Below, piece after piece: positions 1 to 8,564 of a stretch of DNA of 64,000 bases. A program made the translations under genes and the position numbers. The notes below the pieces were generated by a model, which made no database searches, had not been told where the DNA came from, and saw only the letters and a list, made by a program, of their open reading frames with translations. The number at the start of each line of letters is the position of its first letter. The first letter of the stretch is position 1. Origin of the DNA: Plantactinospora soyae (GTDB lineage: Bacteria; Actinomycetota; Actinomycetes; Mycobacteriales; Micromonosporaceae); contig NZ_JADBEB010000001.1 in NCBI RefSeq assembly GCF_014874095.1, positions 3,038,001 to 3,102,000 on the forward strand, written 5' to 3'.

Positions 1-90
1 GGTTAGGAAGGGCCCCCGCTCGTGGCTCTGGCCGGTTAGGAAGGGCCCCCGCTTATCGCTGTCGGTGATGGCAGGGGCCCCTTGTCAACC
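1..90. repeat. Dispersed palindromic repeat: one half copy and one full copy
   Basis: The 20 bases at 1-20 recur exactly at 34-53. The second copy continues through a short loop to a near-complementary right arm at 72-90, so 34-90 is an imperfect palindrome of about 57 bp; the first copy has only the left arm. The same element recurs at 11711-11764 and 21781-21835. Arms are GGGCCC-rich and the loop holds TTATCG (CGATAA on the other strand). It may act as a terminator for a gene to the left of the window. No coding region is seen in 1-329. Confidence 0.8.
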
Positions 91-152
91 GACCGGGGTG
101 CAGGCGACGGGTGCGGGGTGTCGCCCGGCGAGGAACGCCCCCGGGGGTACCA

Positions 153-213
153 GAGAGCGCTCTCGGAAATTCGGGGGTGAGCGCTTGACGCGGTGGCAAC
201 ACGCTCGTAACGA
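153..213 (+). promoter_or_regulatory. LacI-type operator and sigma-A-like promoter of the secreted sugar dehydrogenase gene
   Basis: A perfect 12-bp palindrome, GAGAGCGCTCTC, lies at 153-164. It has the central CG and GAGCGCTC core of actinobacterial LacI-family operators such as that of CebR. Downstream is a good promoter: TTGACG at 185-190, a 17-base spacer, and TAACGA at 208-213, giving a leader of about 110 bases. Carbohydrate-controlled expression is inferred; the operator lies upstream of the -35, so it could act as a roadblock or as an activator site. Confidence 0.55.
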
Positions 214-329
214 TGTATGGACATCTCTCGCGCTCGCTCCGGTCGGCCCAACCGGAGCGGGCGTACCCCTCCCAGGGGCGTGAAACGGCGCGCACGCCTG
301 TCCGTTGTTGACAGGAAAGGACTCTGTCC

Positions 330-3300
330 GTGCGCAATCGAATGCGAACATGGCTCGGTGCCGCGCTGAGCCTGCTGCTCGTCCTCGTCGCAGTGGCGGT
401 GACGCCACCGGCGGCCAGTGCCGCTCCGGCGTTCAGCGTGCTGGTGTTCTCCAAGACCGCCGGCTTCCGGCACGGCTCGATCGGCCCCGGGATCACCGCG
501 ATCCAGCAGCTCGGCACGGCCAACAACTTCGCCGTGGAGGCCACCGAGGACGCCGGGGCGTTCACCGACGCGAACCTGGCCCGGTTCGACGCGGTGGTCT
601 GGCTCTCCACCACCGGCGACGTGCTGGACACCGCCCAGCAGGGCGCGTTCCAGCGCTTCATCCAGGCCGGCGGCGGGTACGTCGGCGTACACGCCGCCTC
701 CGACACCGAGTACGACTGGCCGTGGTACGGCGGGCTGGTCGGGGCGTACTTCGCCTCGCATCCGGCGCCACAGCCGGCCACCGTCAAGGTCGCCGACCGG
801 GCGCACCCGTCCACCGAGACGTTGCCGCTGCGATGGAACCGCACCGACGAGTGGTACAACTTCCGGGCCAACCCGCGTGGCAAGGTGCACGTACTGGCCA
901 CTCTGGACGAGACGACGTACACCGGCGGTGGCAACGGGTACGACCATCCGATCGCCTGGTGCCAGAACTACGACGGCGGCCGGTCCTGGTACACCGGTGG
1001 CGGGCACACCGACGAGTCCTTCGCCGAGCCGCTGTTCCGGACCCATCTGCTGGGCGGCATCCGGACCGCGGCCGGGGCGGTGCCCGGGGTCTGCGGCGGT
1101 ACGGTGGACAGCACCTTCCAGCAGGTGACCCTGGCCAAGGGGGTGGCCGAGGTCGGCGAGCCGATGAGCCTGACCGTGCTGCCGGACCGGGGTGTGCTGC
1201 ACACCGCTCGGGACGGCACGATCCGGCACACCGACGCGGTCGGCAACACCAAGGTCGCCGGCCGGCTCGCCGTCTACACCGGCGACGAGGAGGGCTTGCA
1301 GGGCATCAAGGTCGACCCGAACTTCGCCACCAACCGCTGGGTGTACGCCTTCTACGCGCCCCCGCTGAACACCCCGGGCGGCGGCGCCCCGGCCACCGGT
1401 ACGCCGGCCGACTTCGCCCCCTGGAACGGCGTGAACCGACTCTCCCGGTTCACCGTACGGGCCGACAACACGCTGGACCTGGCGAGCGAGACGCTGATCC
1501 TGGACGTACCGACCAGCCGGGGCATGTGCTGTCACGTGGGTGGGGACATCGACTTCGACGCCGCCGGCAACCTCTACCTCTCCACCGGGGACGACACCAA
1601 CCCGTTCGACTCGGCCGGGTTCAGCCCGATCGACGAGCGGGCCGGCCGGAATCCGGCGTTCGACGCCCAGCGGACCTCGGCGAACAGCAACGACCTGCGC
1701 GGAAAGGTGCTGCGGATCAGGCCGGGTGCGGCCGGTGGGTACACGGTGCCGGCCGGGAACATGTTCGCGCCGGGGACTCCGAACACCCGGCCGGAGGTCT
1801 ACGCGATGGGGTTCCGGAACCCGTTCCGGATGAGCGTGGACCGGGCCACCGGCGCGGTCTACCTCGGCGACTACGGTCCGGACGCCGGCACCGCCGACCC
1901 GAACCGGGGACCGGCCGGGCAGGTGGAGTTCGCCCGGATCACCTCACCGGGCTTCTACGGCTGGCCGTACTGCACCGGGAACAACGACGCGTACAACGAG
2001 TTCACCTTCCCGTCCGGGCCGTCGGGGCCGAAGTACAACTGCGCGGGCGGGCCGACCAACGACTCGCCGAACAACACCGGGATCCGGAACCTGCCGGCGG
2101 CGGTGCCGGCCTGGCTGCCGTACACCGGATCCCAGCCGGCGGAGTTCACCGGCGGCGGGCTCTCGCCGATGGCCGGCCCGGTCTACCGGTACGACCCGAA
2201 CTCGACCTCCGAGGTGGCGTTCCCGGAGTACTACGACGGGACGTTCTTCGCCGGTGAGTTCGGCCGGCGCTGGATCAAGAACATCGTGCTGGACGAGGCG
2301 GGCCGACCCTTCAAGATCAATCCGTTCCCGTGGACCGGAACCCAGGTGATGGACCTGGAGTTCGGGCCGGACGGCGCGCTCTACGTCCTCGACTACGGGA
2401 CCGGGTTCTTCAACGGCGACGAGCACTCGGCGGTCTACCGGATCGAGTACGCCCGCAACGGTCGGGCCCCGAAACCGGTGATCGCGGCGACCCCGACCTC
2501 CGGGGTGGCACCGCTGACCGTGACCTTCTCCTCGGCCGGCACCCTCGACCCGGACGGCGACCCGATCACCTACGCCTGGGACTTCGACGGCAACGGCAGC
2601 ACCGACTCCACCGCCCCGAACCCGACCTTCACGTACACCGGGAACGCCACCCGGAGCGCGACGCTGACCGTACGGGACTCGACCGGCCGGAGCGCCACCG
2701 CCAGCGTGGTGATCACGGTCGGCAACACCGCCCCGACGGTACGGCTGGAACTGCCGGCCAACGGCCAGACCTTCAACTTCGGCGACACGGTGCCGTTCCG
2801 GGTGGTGGTGACCGATCCACAGGACGGCACGGTCGACTGCTCCCGGGTCAAGGTCAGCTACCTGCTCGGGCACGACTCGCACGCACACCTGTTGACCAGC
2901 GCCCAGGGCTGCACCGGCACGCTGCGGACGCTTGCCGACGGCGAGCACGACGTCTCGGCCAACATCTTCGGGGTGTTCGACGCGGAGTACACCGACAACG
3001 GCGGCGGCGGGCAGGCCCCGCTGACCACGCACGCCCAGAGCATCCTGCAACCCCGGGTACGCCAGGCCGAGCACTACTCGTCGTCCAGCGGAGTGCAGAC
3101 CAGCGCCCCGGGGCAGGCGCACGGCGGCCGGGCGGTCGGGTACATCGACAACGGGGACTGGATCGCGTTCACCCCGTACAACCTGACCGGGGTGCGATCC
3201 TTCTCGGCCCGGGTCGGCGCGAACGTCGGCGGACACACCCTGGAACTGCGGGTCGGGTCGCCGACCGGACAACTCGTCGGGTCGGCGACCGTACCGGCCA

Positions 3301-4262
3301 CCGGCGGGTACGGCGAGTTCCGGGATGTCACCGGGAACGTCACCGCGCCGGCCGGCACCGCCGAGCTGTACCTGGTGTTCCGGGGCACCGGCGGCGGGCT
3401 GTACGACATCGACGAGTTCACCCTGCTCGGCGAGGGCGGCGGCGGGCCGGGGCCGGATCCCGAACCGACCGGCAATCTGGCCCTGAACCGGCCGGCCAGC
3501 GCGTCGACGGTGCAGGGCGCCGACCTGCCCGCCTCGGCGGCGGTCGACGGCAATCCGGCCACCCGCTGGTCCTCGGCGCCCGCCGACCCACAGTGGATCA
3601 CCGTCGACCTCGGGGCGTCGTACCAGTTGGGCCGGGTACGACTGAACTGGGAGGCGGCGTACGGCAGCGCGTACCAGATCCAGACCTCGGCGGACGGGAC
3701 CACCTGGACCACCGTGAAGACGGTGACCGGCGCGGACGGCGGGGTGGACGACCATCCCGGGCTCACCGGCACCGGCCGGTACGTCCGGATCAACGGCACC
3801 GCCCGGGGCACCGGCTACGGCTACTCGCTCTGGGAGTTCGAGGTGTACGGCACCCCGTCCGGCCCGAGCGGCGGCGGCAACCTGCTGCTGAACCGGCCGG
3901 CGACCGCGTCCAGTGCGGAGGGGGCGGACGTGCCGGCCTCGGCGGCGGTGGACGGCAATCCGGCCACCCGCTGGTCGTCGGCGTTCACCGATCCGCAGTG
4001 GATCCGGGTCGACCTCGGCTCGTCCCGGGCGATCGGCCGGGTGAAGCTGAGCTGGGAGGCGGCGTACGGCAGCGCGTACCAGATCCAGACCTCGGCGGAC
4101 GGGAACGCCTGGACCACGGTGCGGTCGGTGACCGGCGGCGACGGCGGGATCGACGAGCACACCGGACTCGGCGCCAACGGCCGCTACCTGCGGATCAACG
4201 GCACCGCCCGGGGAAGTGGCTACGGCTACTCCCTCTGGGAACTGGAGGCGTACCCGAGCTGA
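330..4262 (+). CDS. Secreted ThuA / PQQ-type sugar dehydrogenase with PKD, CBM6 and two F5/8-type C domains
   Basis: This is a secreted 1310-residue protein probably acting on polymeric or plant-derived sugars. The GTG start follows AGGAAAGG by about 10 bases. Residues 1-31 are a signal peptide ending in ASA. A ThuA-like domain spans about 35-245. A glucose/sorbosone dehydrogenase beta-propeller (PF07995-like) spans about 265-705. A PKD domain spans about 712-800, a CBM6-type carbohydrate-binding module about 909-1035, and two F5/8 type C (discoidin) modules about 1047-1180 and 1181-1310. The two discoidin modules are nearly identical even at DNA level, so they are a recent duplication. Domain calls are from sequence pattern; the substrate is unknown. 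The upstream LacI-type operator fits carbohydrate control. Confidence 0.9.
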   Translation: MRNRMRTWLGAALSLLLVLVAVAVTPPAASAAPAFSVLVFSKTAGFRHGSIGPGITAIQQLGTANNFAVEATEDAGAFTDANLARFDAVVWLSTTGDVLDTAQQGAFQRFIQAGGGYVGVHAASDTEYDWPWYGGLVGAYFASHPAPQPATVKVADRAHPSTETLPLRWNRTDEWYNFRANPRGKVHVLATLDETTYTGGGNGYDHPIAWCQNYDGGRSWYTGGGHTDESFAEPLFRTHLLGGIRTAAGAVPGVCGGTVDSTFQQVTLAKGVAEVGEPMSLTVLPDRGVLHTARDGTIRHTDAVGNTKVAGRLAVYTGDEEGLQGIKVDPNFATNRWVYAFYAPPLNTPGGGAPATGTPADFAPWNGVNRLSRFTVRADNTLDLASETLILDVPTSRGMCCHVGGDIDFDAAGNLYLSTGDDTNPFDSAGFSPIDERAGRNPAFDAQRTSANSNDLRGKVLRIRPGAAGGYTVPAGNMFAPGTPNTRPEVYAMGFRNPFRMSVDRATGAVYLGDYGPDAGTADPNRGPAGQVEFARITSPGFYGWPYCTGNNDAYNEFTFPSGPSGPKYNCAGGPTNDSPNNTGIRNLPAAVPAWLPYTGSQPAEFTGGGLSPMAGPVYRYDPNSTSEVAFPEYYDGTFFAGEFGRRWIKNIVLDEAGRPFKINPFPWTGTQVMDLEFGPDGALYVLDYGTGFFNGDEHSAVYRIEYARNGRAPKPVIAATPTSGVAPLTVTFSSAGTLDPDGDPITYAWDFDGNGSTDSTAPNPTFTYTGNATRSATLTVRDSTGRSATASVVITVGNTAPTVRLELPANGQTFNFGDTVPFRVVVTDPQDGTVDCSRVKVSYLLGHDSHAHLLTSAQGCTGTLRTLADGEHDVSANIFGVFDAEYTDNGGGGQAPLTTHAQSILQPRVRQAEHYSSSSGVQTSAPGQAHGGRAVGYIDNGDWIAFTPYNLTGVRSFSARVGANVGGHTLELRVGSPTGQLVGSATVPATGGYGEFRDVTGNVTAPAGTAELYLVFRGTGGGLYDIDEFTLLGEGGGGPGPDPEPTGNLALNRPASASTVQGADLPASAAVDGNPATRWSSAPADPQWITVDLGASYQLGRVRLNWEAAYGSAYQIQTSADGTTWTTVKTVTGADGGVDDHPGLTGTGRYVRINGTARGTGYGYSLWEFEVYGTPSGPSGGGNLLLNRPATASSAEGADVPASAAVDGNPATRWSSAFTDPQWIRVDLGSSRAIGRVKLSWEAAYGSAYQIQTSADGNAWTTVRSVTGGDGGIDEHTGLGANGRYLRINGTARGSGYGYSLWELEAYPS

Positions 4263-4284
4263 CGGTTTGAGCGGATCAATAGTT

Positions 4285-4328
4285 GCGGAAGGGTTCCGGC
4301 GGGTGACTGCTGGCCGGAGCCCTTCCGC
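4285..4328. terminator. Terminator hairpin between convergent genes
   Basis: A 16-bp stem (4285-4300 with 4313-4328, one G-T pair) closes a 12-base loop. It lies 23 bases after the stop of the secreted dehydrogenase and faces the convergent TPR gene. There is no T-tract, which is usual for high-GC actinobacterial terminators. Confidence 0.7.
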
Positions 4329-4449
4329 AGACGATCGGCCTCGGCGACCAGCAAGACACCTCAACCGTCAGTGTCACGATGAGTGGGCCGAGGTGCGCAG
4401 CTGTGGTGAACGACGTCGAACCTCACCCGGAATCGATCGGTAGAGTTGT

Positions 4450-5319
4450 TCAGTGCCAGTTCCGGCGGAGCCAGCGGCGGACCAGCGGCGGCACGACCCA
4501 GGAATAGACGCAGAGCAGCATCCACATCAGTCCGGCCACCCCCGCGAACGTGGGTAGACCGACCGTCTGGAGTCCGAAGATCAAGACGATCGCGGCCACC
4601 CAGACCTTCAGCGGGCCGAAGCGCAGCATCGGCCGTATCGGCAGCATCAGCGGGTGTTGCTCGATCTTCAGCTCCAGTGCGGACTCGGCGAACGCCTGCT
4701 CGGCGGGCATCGAGGCGACGGCCTGCCGGTAGCTCTCGTACGCCATGCCGATCCGGCCACGGGCGGCGCTGGTCCCGCCGAGCAGGGCGTGCGCGGCCGG
4801 GTGCTCCGGGTGGGCGGCGACGAACTCGCGGCTGATCCGCTCGGCAGCGCGGTCGTTGCCGCTGGCGAACGCTACCTGAACGCGGGTGGCGTACACGATC
4901 GGCTCCTCCGGCTCCAGGGCGGCGGCCCGCTCGACGAGCTTCGCCGCCTTCTCCACCTGGCCGTCGGCAGCACAGACGTCGGCGTAGGTGCAGAGCAGGT
5001 CTACGTCGTGTGGTGCCTGCGCCAGTCCGTCGAGCAGTGCCCGCTCGGCGACCTGCGGACGGCCGAGTCGGTGCTCGGCGCGGCCGAGGTGCCACAGCAG
5101 GTCGGGATGCGGCCCGGCGGCGGCCAGGCCGGCGCTCGCGGCTGTGACCACGTCGGACCAGCGGTCCAGTCGGCCCAGCGCGGCGCACCGCAGCAGGGTC
5201 GGGGGCACGCCGACTGCTTCGTCGGCCGGCAGCCTGGACAGTTGTGCCAGGGCCTCCTGCGGCCGGTCCGCCAGCAACAGAGCCTCGGCACGGGCCAGCA
5301 CCGGCCACGCCTCGGTCAT
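4450..5319 (-). CDS. TPR protein with C-terminal membrane anchor
   Basis: A 289-residue protein. Residues 1 to about 220 form repeated helix pairs with TPR-like spacing of Ala, Leu and Gly (for example around LWHLGRAEHRLGRPQVAERAL), so a protein-protein interaction scaffold is likely. The last 60 residues hold two hydrophobic segments (around AAIVLIFGLQTVGLPTF and AGLMWMLLCVYSWVV) ending in Arg-rich residues. ATG start; its first four bases overlap the stop of the upstream membrane gene (ATGA), so the two form an operon. No catalytic motif is seen and the function is unknown. Confidence 0.8.
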   Translation of the reverse strand: MTEAWPVLARAEALLLADRPQEALAQLSRLPADEAVGVPPTLLRCAALGRLDRWSDVVTAASAGLAAAGPHPDLLWHLGRAEHRLGRPQVAERALLDGLAQAPHDVDLLCTYADVCAADGQVEKAAKLVERAAALEPEEPIVYATRVQVAFASGNDRAAERISREFVAAHPEHPAAHALLGGTSAARGRIGMAYESYRQAVASMPAEQAFAESALELKIEQHPLMLPIRPMLRFGPLKVWVAAIVLIFGLQTVGLPTFAGVAGLMWMLLCVYSWVVPPLVRRWLRRNWH

Positions 5320-5747
5320 CGGACCAGCACCAGGATGAGGACGGCCTCCAGCACGCCAAAGCCGATGGCTGCGGCGAGGCCGGGGCCGACCAGGCTGGCG
5401 GGCTCACCGCCGCTGTACGAGTAGGCCCGGAACGGCGCACGCTGGAAGGACAGCACCACCAGCCAGACGAGCACGCCGGTGACCGTGCCGGCCAGTCGCA
5501 CAACGGAGTTGCCGTCCGTGGCCCCGCTGATCGCGAGCCGCGCGCCGAAACCCACCAGCCCGGCCGCGCCGATGGTGAGCAGGTGGCGGCCGGACAGTCC
5601 CAGCCGCTGGCCATTGAGTACGCCGAGCGTGGCGGCGGCCAGCGGACCGCCGAAGAAGGCCGGGTACAGGATCGACTCGGGGCGCCAGGGCGGCTTGCCG
5701 GGCGTGGGCCGTTCCTGGATCGTCGGGCGGAACAGCTCGTCCTGCAT
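5316..5747 (-). CDS. Small four-helix membrane protein, first gene of the TPR operon
   Basis: An integral membrane protein of 143 residues from the ATG at 5747, chosen because GGGGGA lies just upstream; a start 12 bases earlier is possible. Four hydrophobic segments are visible (about residues 25-48, 54-75, 80-102 and 115-140) with a short Pro-rich cytoplasmic N-terminus. It overlaps the TPR gene by four bases, so the two are probably translated together and may form a complex. The family is not recognised. Confidence 0.7.
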   Translation of the reverse strand: MQDELFRPTIQERPTPGKPPWRPESILYPAFFGGPLAAATLGVLNGQRLGLSGRHLLTIGAAGLVGFGARLAISGATDGNSVVRLAGTVTGVLVWLVVLSFQRAPFRAYSYSGGEPASLVGPGLAAAIGFGVLEAVLILVLVR

Positions 5748-5920
5748 GGGGTCCCCCATCTCTGCCGGTCGACGGCGCCGGCACAGCATAATGACCGTCC
5801 AGAAACGACTCGCCGACCGAGATCACAGTCGCGGCACCACCCGCCCGGCCACCGCGTCGACGGCGCAGGCAACTCACCCAAGAATCTCTCTACCTGGACA
5901 TCGGAAGGGACGCTGACATC

Positions 5921-6214
5921 GTGGCCGAGGACGAGACCAGCGCACTGCGCTGGTACCTGGGGGTCGCCGTCCTGCTTCTCGGGGCGTTGCCTCCGCTGAT
6001 GGTCGGTCTCTCGGCTGACCAGGCCGACCGCCCGAGTCTGGTGGTCGGGTTGCTGATCGTGGTGGCCCCGGTCTGTCTAGCTGGACTGGTCTACACCGTG
6101 CGTGGGATGGGTGCGTCCGAGGCGCGAACGCCGGGCCGACGACTGACGGTCGGCTTCGGCCTGGTTTGTATCTCGATCGCGGCCCTGGCTGCCGGTCGGG
6201 CCCTTATCGGTTGA
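5921..6214 (+). CDS. Small three-helix membrane protein
   Basis: A 97-residue protein from a GTG start, with GGAAGGGA about 10 bases upstream. Three hydrophobic segments (about residues 11-30, 41-61 and 74-94) are separated by short charged loops. It is transcribed away from the TPR/membrane operon, with a shared 170-bp intergenic region. No known domain is recognised; a conserved hypothetical protein is the safest call. Confidence 0.65.
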   Translation: MAEDETSALRWYLGVAVLLLGALPPLMVGLSADQADRPSLVVGLLIVVAPVCLAGLVYTVRGMGASEARTPGRRLTVGFGLVCISIAALAAGRALIG

Positions 6215-6256
6215 TCAGCGGTAGGCCCCTCAGGAGCTTAGGTAGGATTCGGACGC

Positions 6257-6530
6257 TCAGATTTGCGTCCTCCGGGCTGCACGCCGGTCGTCCGATCCGT
6301 CCGGCGTGCGCGGAACCCAGCCGAGGAAGCGTGCGGCCAGCGCCAGCAGATCGAGGTTGGGCGAGGTGGTGAGGAGATCGCGCAGCGCCCGGTGCAGGTG
6401 CCCGGCGAGGTGATCCACCAGCTCCGCCCGGGCGTCCCGGTAGGTGTGCAGCAGGCCCAGCCGGGCCGGTTGGCAGGGCCAGGGCGCGGCGCAGGACCGA
6501 CAGAGATACCTTGGCCGGATCGGTACGTGT
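6257..6530 (-). pseudogene. 5'-truncated Cys-motif protein, partner of XRE/DUF397 loci
   Basis: A reading frame without any ATG, GTG or TTG start runs from about 6600 to a TGA at 6257-6259. It encodes a recognisable core around CRSCAAPWPCQPARLGLL, followed by a helical region and a C-terminal FLGWVPR-like motif. I know this pattern from short Micromonosporaceae and Streptomyces proteins encoded beside XRE/DUF5753 genes. The N-terminal few residues and start codon are missing. The broken end lies where the neighbouring XRE remnant on the opposite strand begins, so one deletion explains both. Too short and startless for standard gene calling. Confidence 0.6.
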
Positions 6531-6724
6531 GCGGCCAGGCCGGGGCGTTCGCCATCGCTAGCCTGGACGACCGGCCCGATGTGGCCTACCTGGACGAGCA
6601 GGCGGAAGGGCGGCTGCGAAGCGACGTTGCCGCGCTCTGGCGTACCTGGGACACTCTGAGGTCGGTGGCGCTGCCGCGCGACCTGTCGATCGCACTCCTG
6701 AAGGCGCGAGAATGGCTGACCTGA
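6531..6724 (+). pseudogene. C-terminal remnant of an XRE/DUF5753 (Scr1-type) regulator
   Basis: About 60 residues starting at GAFAIASLDDRPDVAYLDEQ match the C-terminal end of DUF5753 regulators. The N-terminal helix-turn-helix and most of the DUF5753 domain are absent. Upstream in the same frame the sequence is antisense to the truncated Cys-motif gene and looks like noise. The remnant keeps its normal downstream partner: its stop overlaps the DUF397 start by 13 bases. It is very unlikely to be functional, since the DNA-binding domain is gone. Confidence 0.65.
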
Positions 6725-6906
6725 CCGGCGCCCGGTGGCGCACCAGCACCCGCAGCAGCTCCAACGGCGGTAACTGTGTCGAGGTGGCCGACAACCTGCC
6801 CGGCCGGGTCCTGGTCCGGGACAGCAAGGACCGCCACAACGGCACCCTCATCTTCGCCCCGACCGCCTGGCGCACCTTCGTCACGCACGTCGGGCGGCAG
6901 TCGTAG
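6712..6906 (+). CDS. DUF397 domain protein, stranded by deletion of its regulator
   Basis: A 64-residue protein with the DUF397 hallmarks: W-R-x-S-x-R-S at residues 9-16, NCVEVA at about 20-25, VLVRDSKD at about 33-40 and a terminal TFV segment. DUF397 proteins normally pair with an adjacent XRE/DUF5753 regulator in a toxin-antitoxin-like or developmental module (established for Scr1-type pairs). Here the regulator is only a remnant, so this gene has lost both partner and promoter. A second XRE/DUF5753 gene at 34546-35520 has no DUF397 neighbour and could be a distant partner, which is speculation. Confidence 0.75.
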   Translation: MADLTGARWRTSTRSSSNGGNCVEVADNLPGRVLVRDSKDRHNGTLIFAPTAWRTFVTHVGRQS

Positions 6907-7050
6907 CGGCGAGCGGACACCACCGCATCACGCTCCGGGGTTTCGAGCCGGCGCGCGGCCTCCTCGTCACGGCCTGAACAGCGCGGTGGTGGTGTCGAGG
7001 CGGCTACCGGGACGGCGGCACGGACCGGTCGGCCGGACTAGGGTGGGCGG

Positions 7051-7725
7051 ATGACGGATCAACCCACAGTCGTGGTGCGCGGCGAGGTGGTCCGGGAGGT
7101 TCCTCCGGAGATCGCCCGGTTCGCGGTCACGGTTTCGGCCCGCGACAAGGACCGCCCGGCCGCGCTGGCCCGGCTCGCCGAACGCTCCGGCGCGGTACGC
7201 GCACTGATCGACGGCTACGGCGACGCCATCGACCGCCGGGAGACCGGCCAACTCTGGGTACGCCCCGAGCTCAAGCGCACCGGCGAGCGCGTCTCGGTGT
7301 ACGCCGGCAGCGCCACCACCACCGTGACGGTGAGCGATTTCGGGATGCTCGGCGAGCTGATGCTCCGGCTCGCGGACCAGGACCAAACCAGCGTCGCCGG
7401 CCCGTGGTGGGAGCTGCGGCCGGGTAGCCGGGTGCACCGGGAAGCCCGCCGGGCCGCCGTCGCCGAGGCGGTCGCCCGGGCCCGAGAGTACGCCGACGCG
7501 CTCGGTGCCGAGGTGACCGCCCTGCTGCAACTCTCCGACAGCGGAGTGGCGGACCGGCCGATGATGATGACCCGGGCCGCTTTCGGGATGACCGCCAAGT
7601 CGGGTGGCGGGATGCCGGAACTCGAACTCGATCCGCAGCTCCAGACGGTGCAGGCCACCGTGGAGGCCCGGTTCGCGATCAGTCCGCCCCGGCTGGACGT
7701 CACGCCGGACGCCACCGGCGGTTGA
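7051..7725 (+). CDS. SIMPL (DUF541) domain protein
   Basis: A 224-residue protein of the SIMPL/DUF541 family. The N-terminal VVVRGEVVREVPPEIARFAV strand pair is followed by the typical helix with AALARLAERSGAVRALI, and a second conserved block around ARRAAVAEAVARAREYADAL. Homologues are periplasmic or cytoplasmic stress-linked proteins of uncertain biochemistry (BP26 forms channel-like oligomers). There is no signal peptide here, so a cytoplasmic location is likely. ATG start; the next gene begins 21 bases after the stop, so the two probably share a transcript. Confidence 0.85.
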   Translation: MTDQPTVVVRGEVVREVPPEIARFAVTVSARDKDRPAALARLAERSGAVRALIDGYGDAIDRRETGQLWVRPELKRTGERVSVYAGSATTTVTVSDFGMLGELMLRLADQDQTSVAGPWWELRPGSRVHREARRAAVAEAVARAREYADALGAEVTALLQLSDSGVADRPMMMTRAAFGMTAKSGGGMPELELDPQLQTVQATVEARFAISPPRLDVTPDATGG

Positions 7726-7746
7726 GCCCGGTGAGATAGTTCCCGG

Positions 7747-8397
7747 ATGTTCCCCGCATCCGATCCCGCGCCGCTGGCCGAACTGGTGTCCCGGGCCCGC
7801 GCGCTCGCCTCCGCCGGTCCCCGCCAGTTGCTGGGCATCACCGGCGCGCCCGGGGCGGGCAAGTCGACCCTGGCCGGGCTGATCGTGTCGGCGCTCGGCG
7901 AGTTGGCCGAGCTGGTGCCGATGGACGGCTTCCACCTGGCCGAGGTCGAGTTGCAGCGGCTCGGCCGGCACGCCCGCAAGGGTGCTGTCGACACCTTCGA
8001 CGGTGCCGGGTTCGTCGCGCTGCTGCGCCGGCTGCGGGCGGCCGGACCGGGCACCGTGTACGCGCCGGAGTTCCGCCGCGAGCTGGAGGAGCCGGTCGCC
8101 GGGGCGATTCCGGTACCGCCGTCGGTGCCCCTGGTGGTGGTGGAGGGCAACTACCTGCTGGTCCCGGGCGAGCCGTGGGGCGAGGTACGCGAGCTTCTCG
8201 ACGAGGTGTGGTACCTCGACCTCGACGAGACCGAACGGCTGCGCCGGCTGACCGACCGGCACATCGCTTTCGGTCGGGAACCCGTCGAGGCGGCGGCCCG
8301 GGCCCGGGGCACGGACCAGCGCAACGCCGAACTGATCGCCGACACGGTCGGTCGTGCCGATCTCGTCGTCGCAATGGCACCGTCCACTCCGCTGTGA
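7747..8397 (+). CDS. Nucleoside/nucleotide kinase family protein
   Basis: A 216-residue P-loop kinase of the uridine kinase / pantothenate kinase-like group. Walker A is GAPGAGKST at about residues 35-43. The VPMDGFHL motif at about 57-64 is the substrate-binding aspartate region typical of this family, and VVVEGNYLL at about 131-139 is the Walker B-like strand. C-terminal DRHIAFGR is the lid arginine region. The substrate is not certain; fructose and nucleoside kinases of this fold share these motifs. It follows the SIMPL gene closely. Confidence 0.85.
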   Translation: MFPASDPAPLAELVSRARALASAGPRQLLGITGAPGAGKSTLAGLIVSALGELAELVPMDGFHLAEVELQRLGRHARKGAVDTFDGAGFVALLRRLRAAGPGTVYAPEFRRELEEPVAGAIPVPPSVPLVVVEGNYLLVPGEPWGEVRELLDEVWYLDLDETERLRRLTDRHIAFGREPVEAAARARGTDQRNAELIADTVGRADLVVAMAPSTPL

Positions 8398-8564
8398 CAC
8401 GCGGCCATTCCGTGGTGCGGCCGGTTGTCCCGGAGTGGACTCTGCTTATTGGCCGACACCACTACCCGCCGGGGTGATGGCGAAGCGCATCGAGGACTGG
8501 TAGACCCATCGGCGAAGCTGTTTCGATCGCGTTGCGTACCGTCCCGACGATCAGCAGGAGAGCC

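Noticed and set aside
1944-4364. Open frame of about 800 codons antisense to the secreted dehydrogenase gene
   Set aside because: Arg/Pro/Gly/Val-rich with no domain pattern; a shadow of the high-GC gene on the other strand, which has clear domains and a signal peptide.
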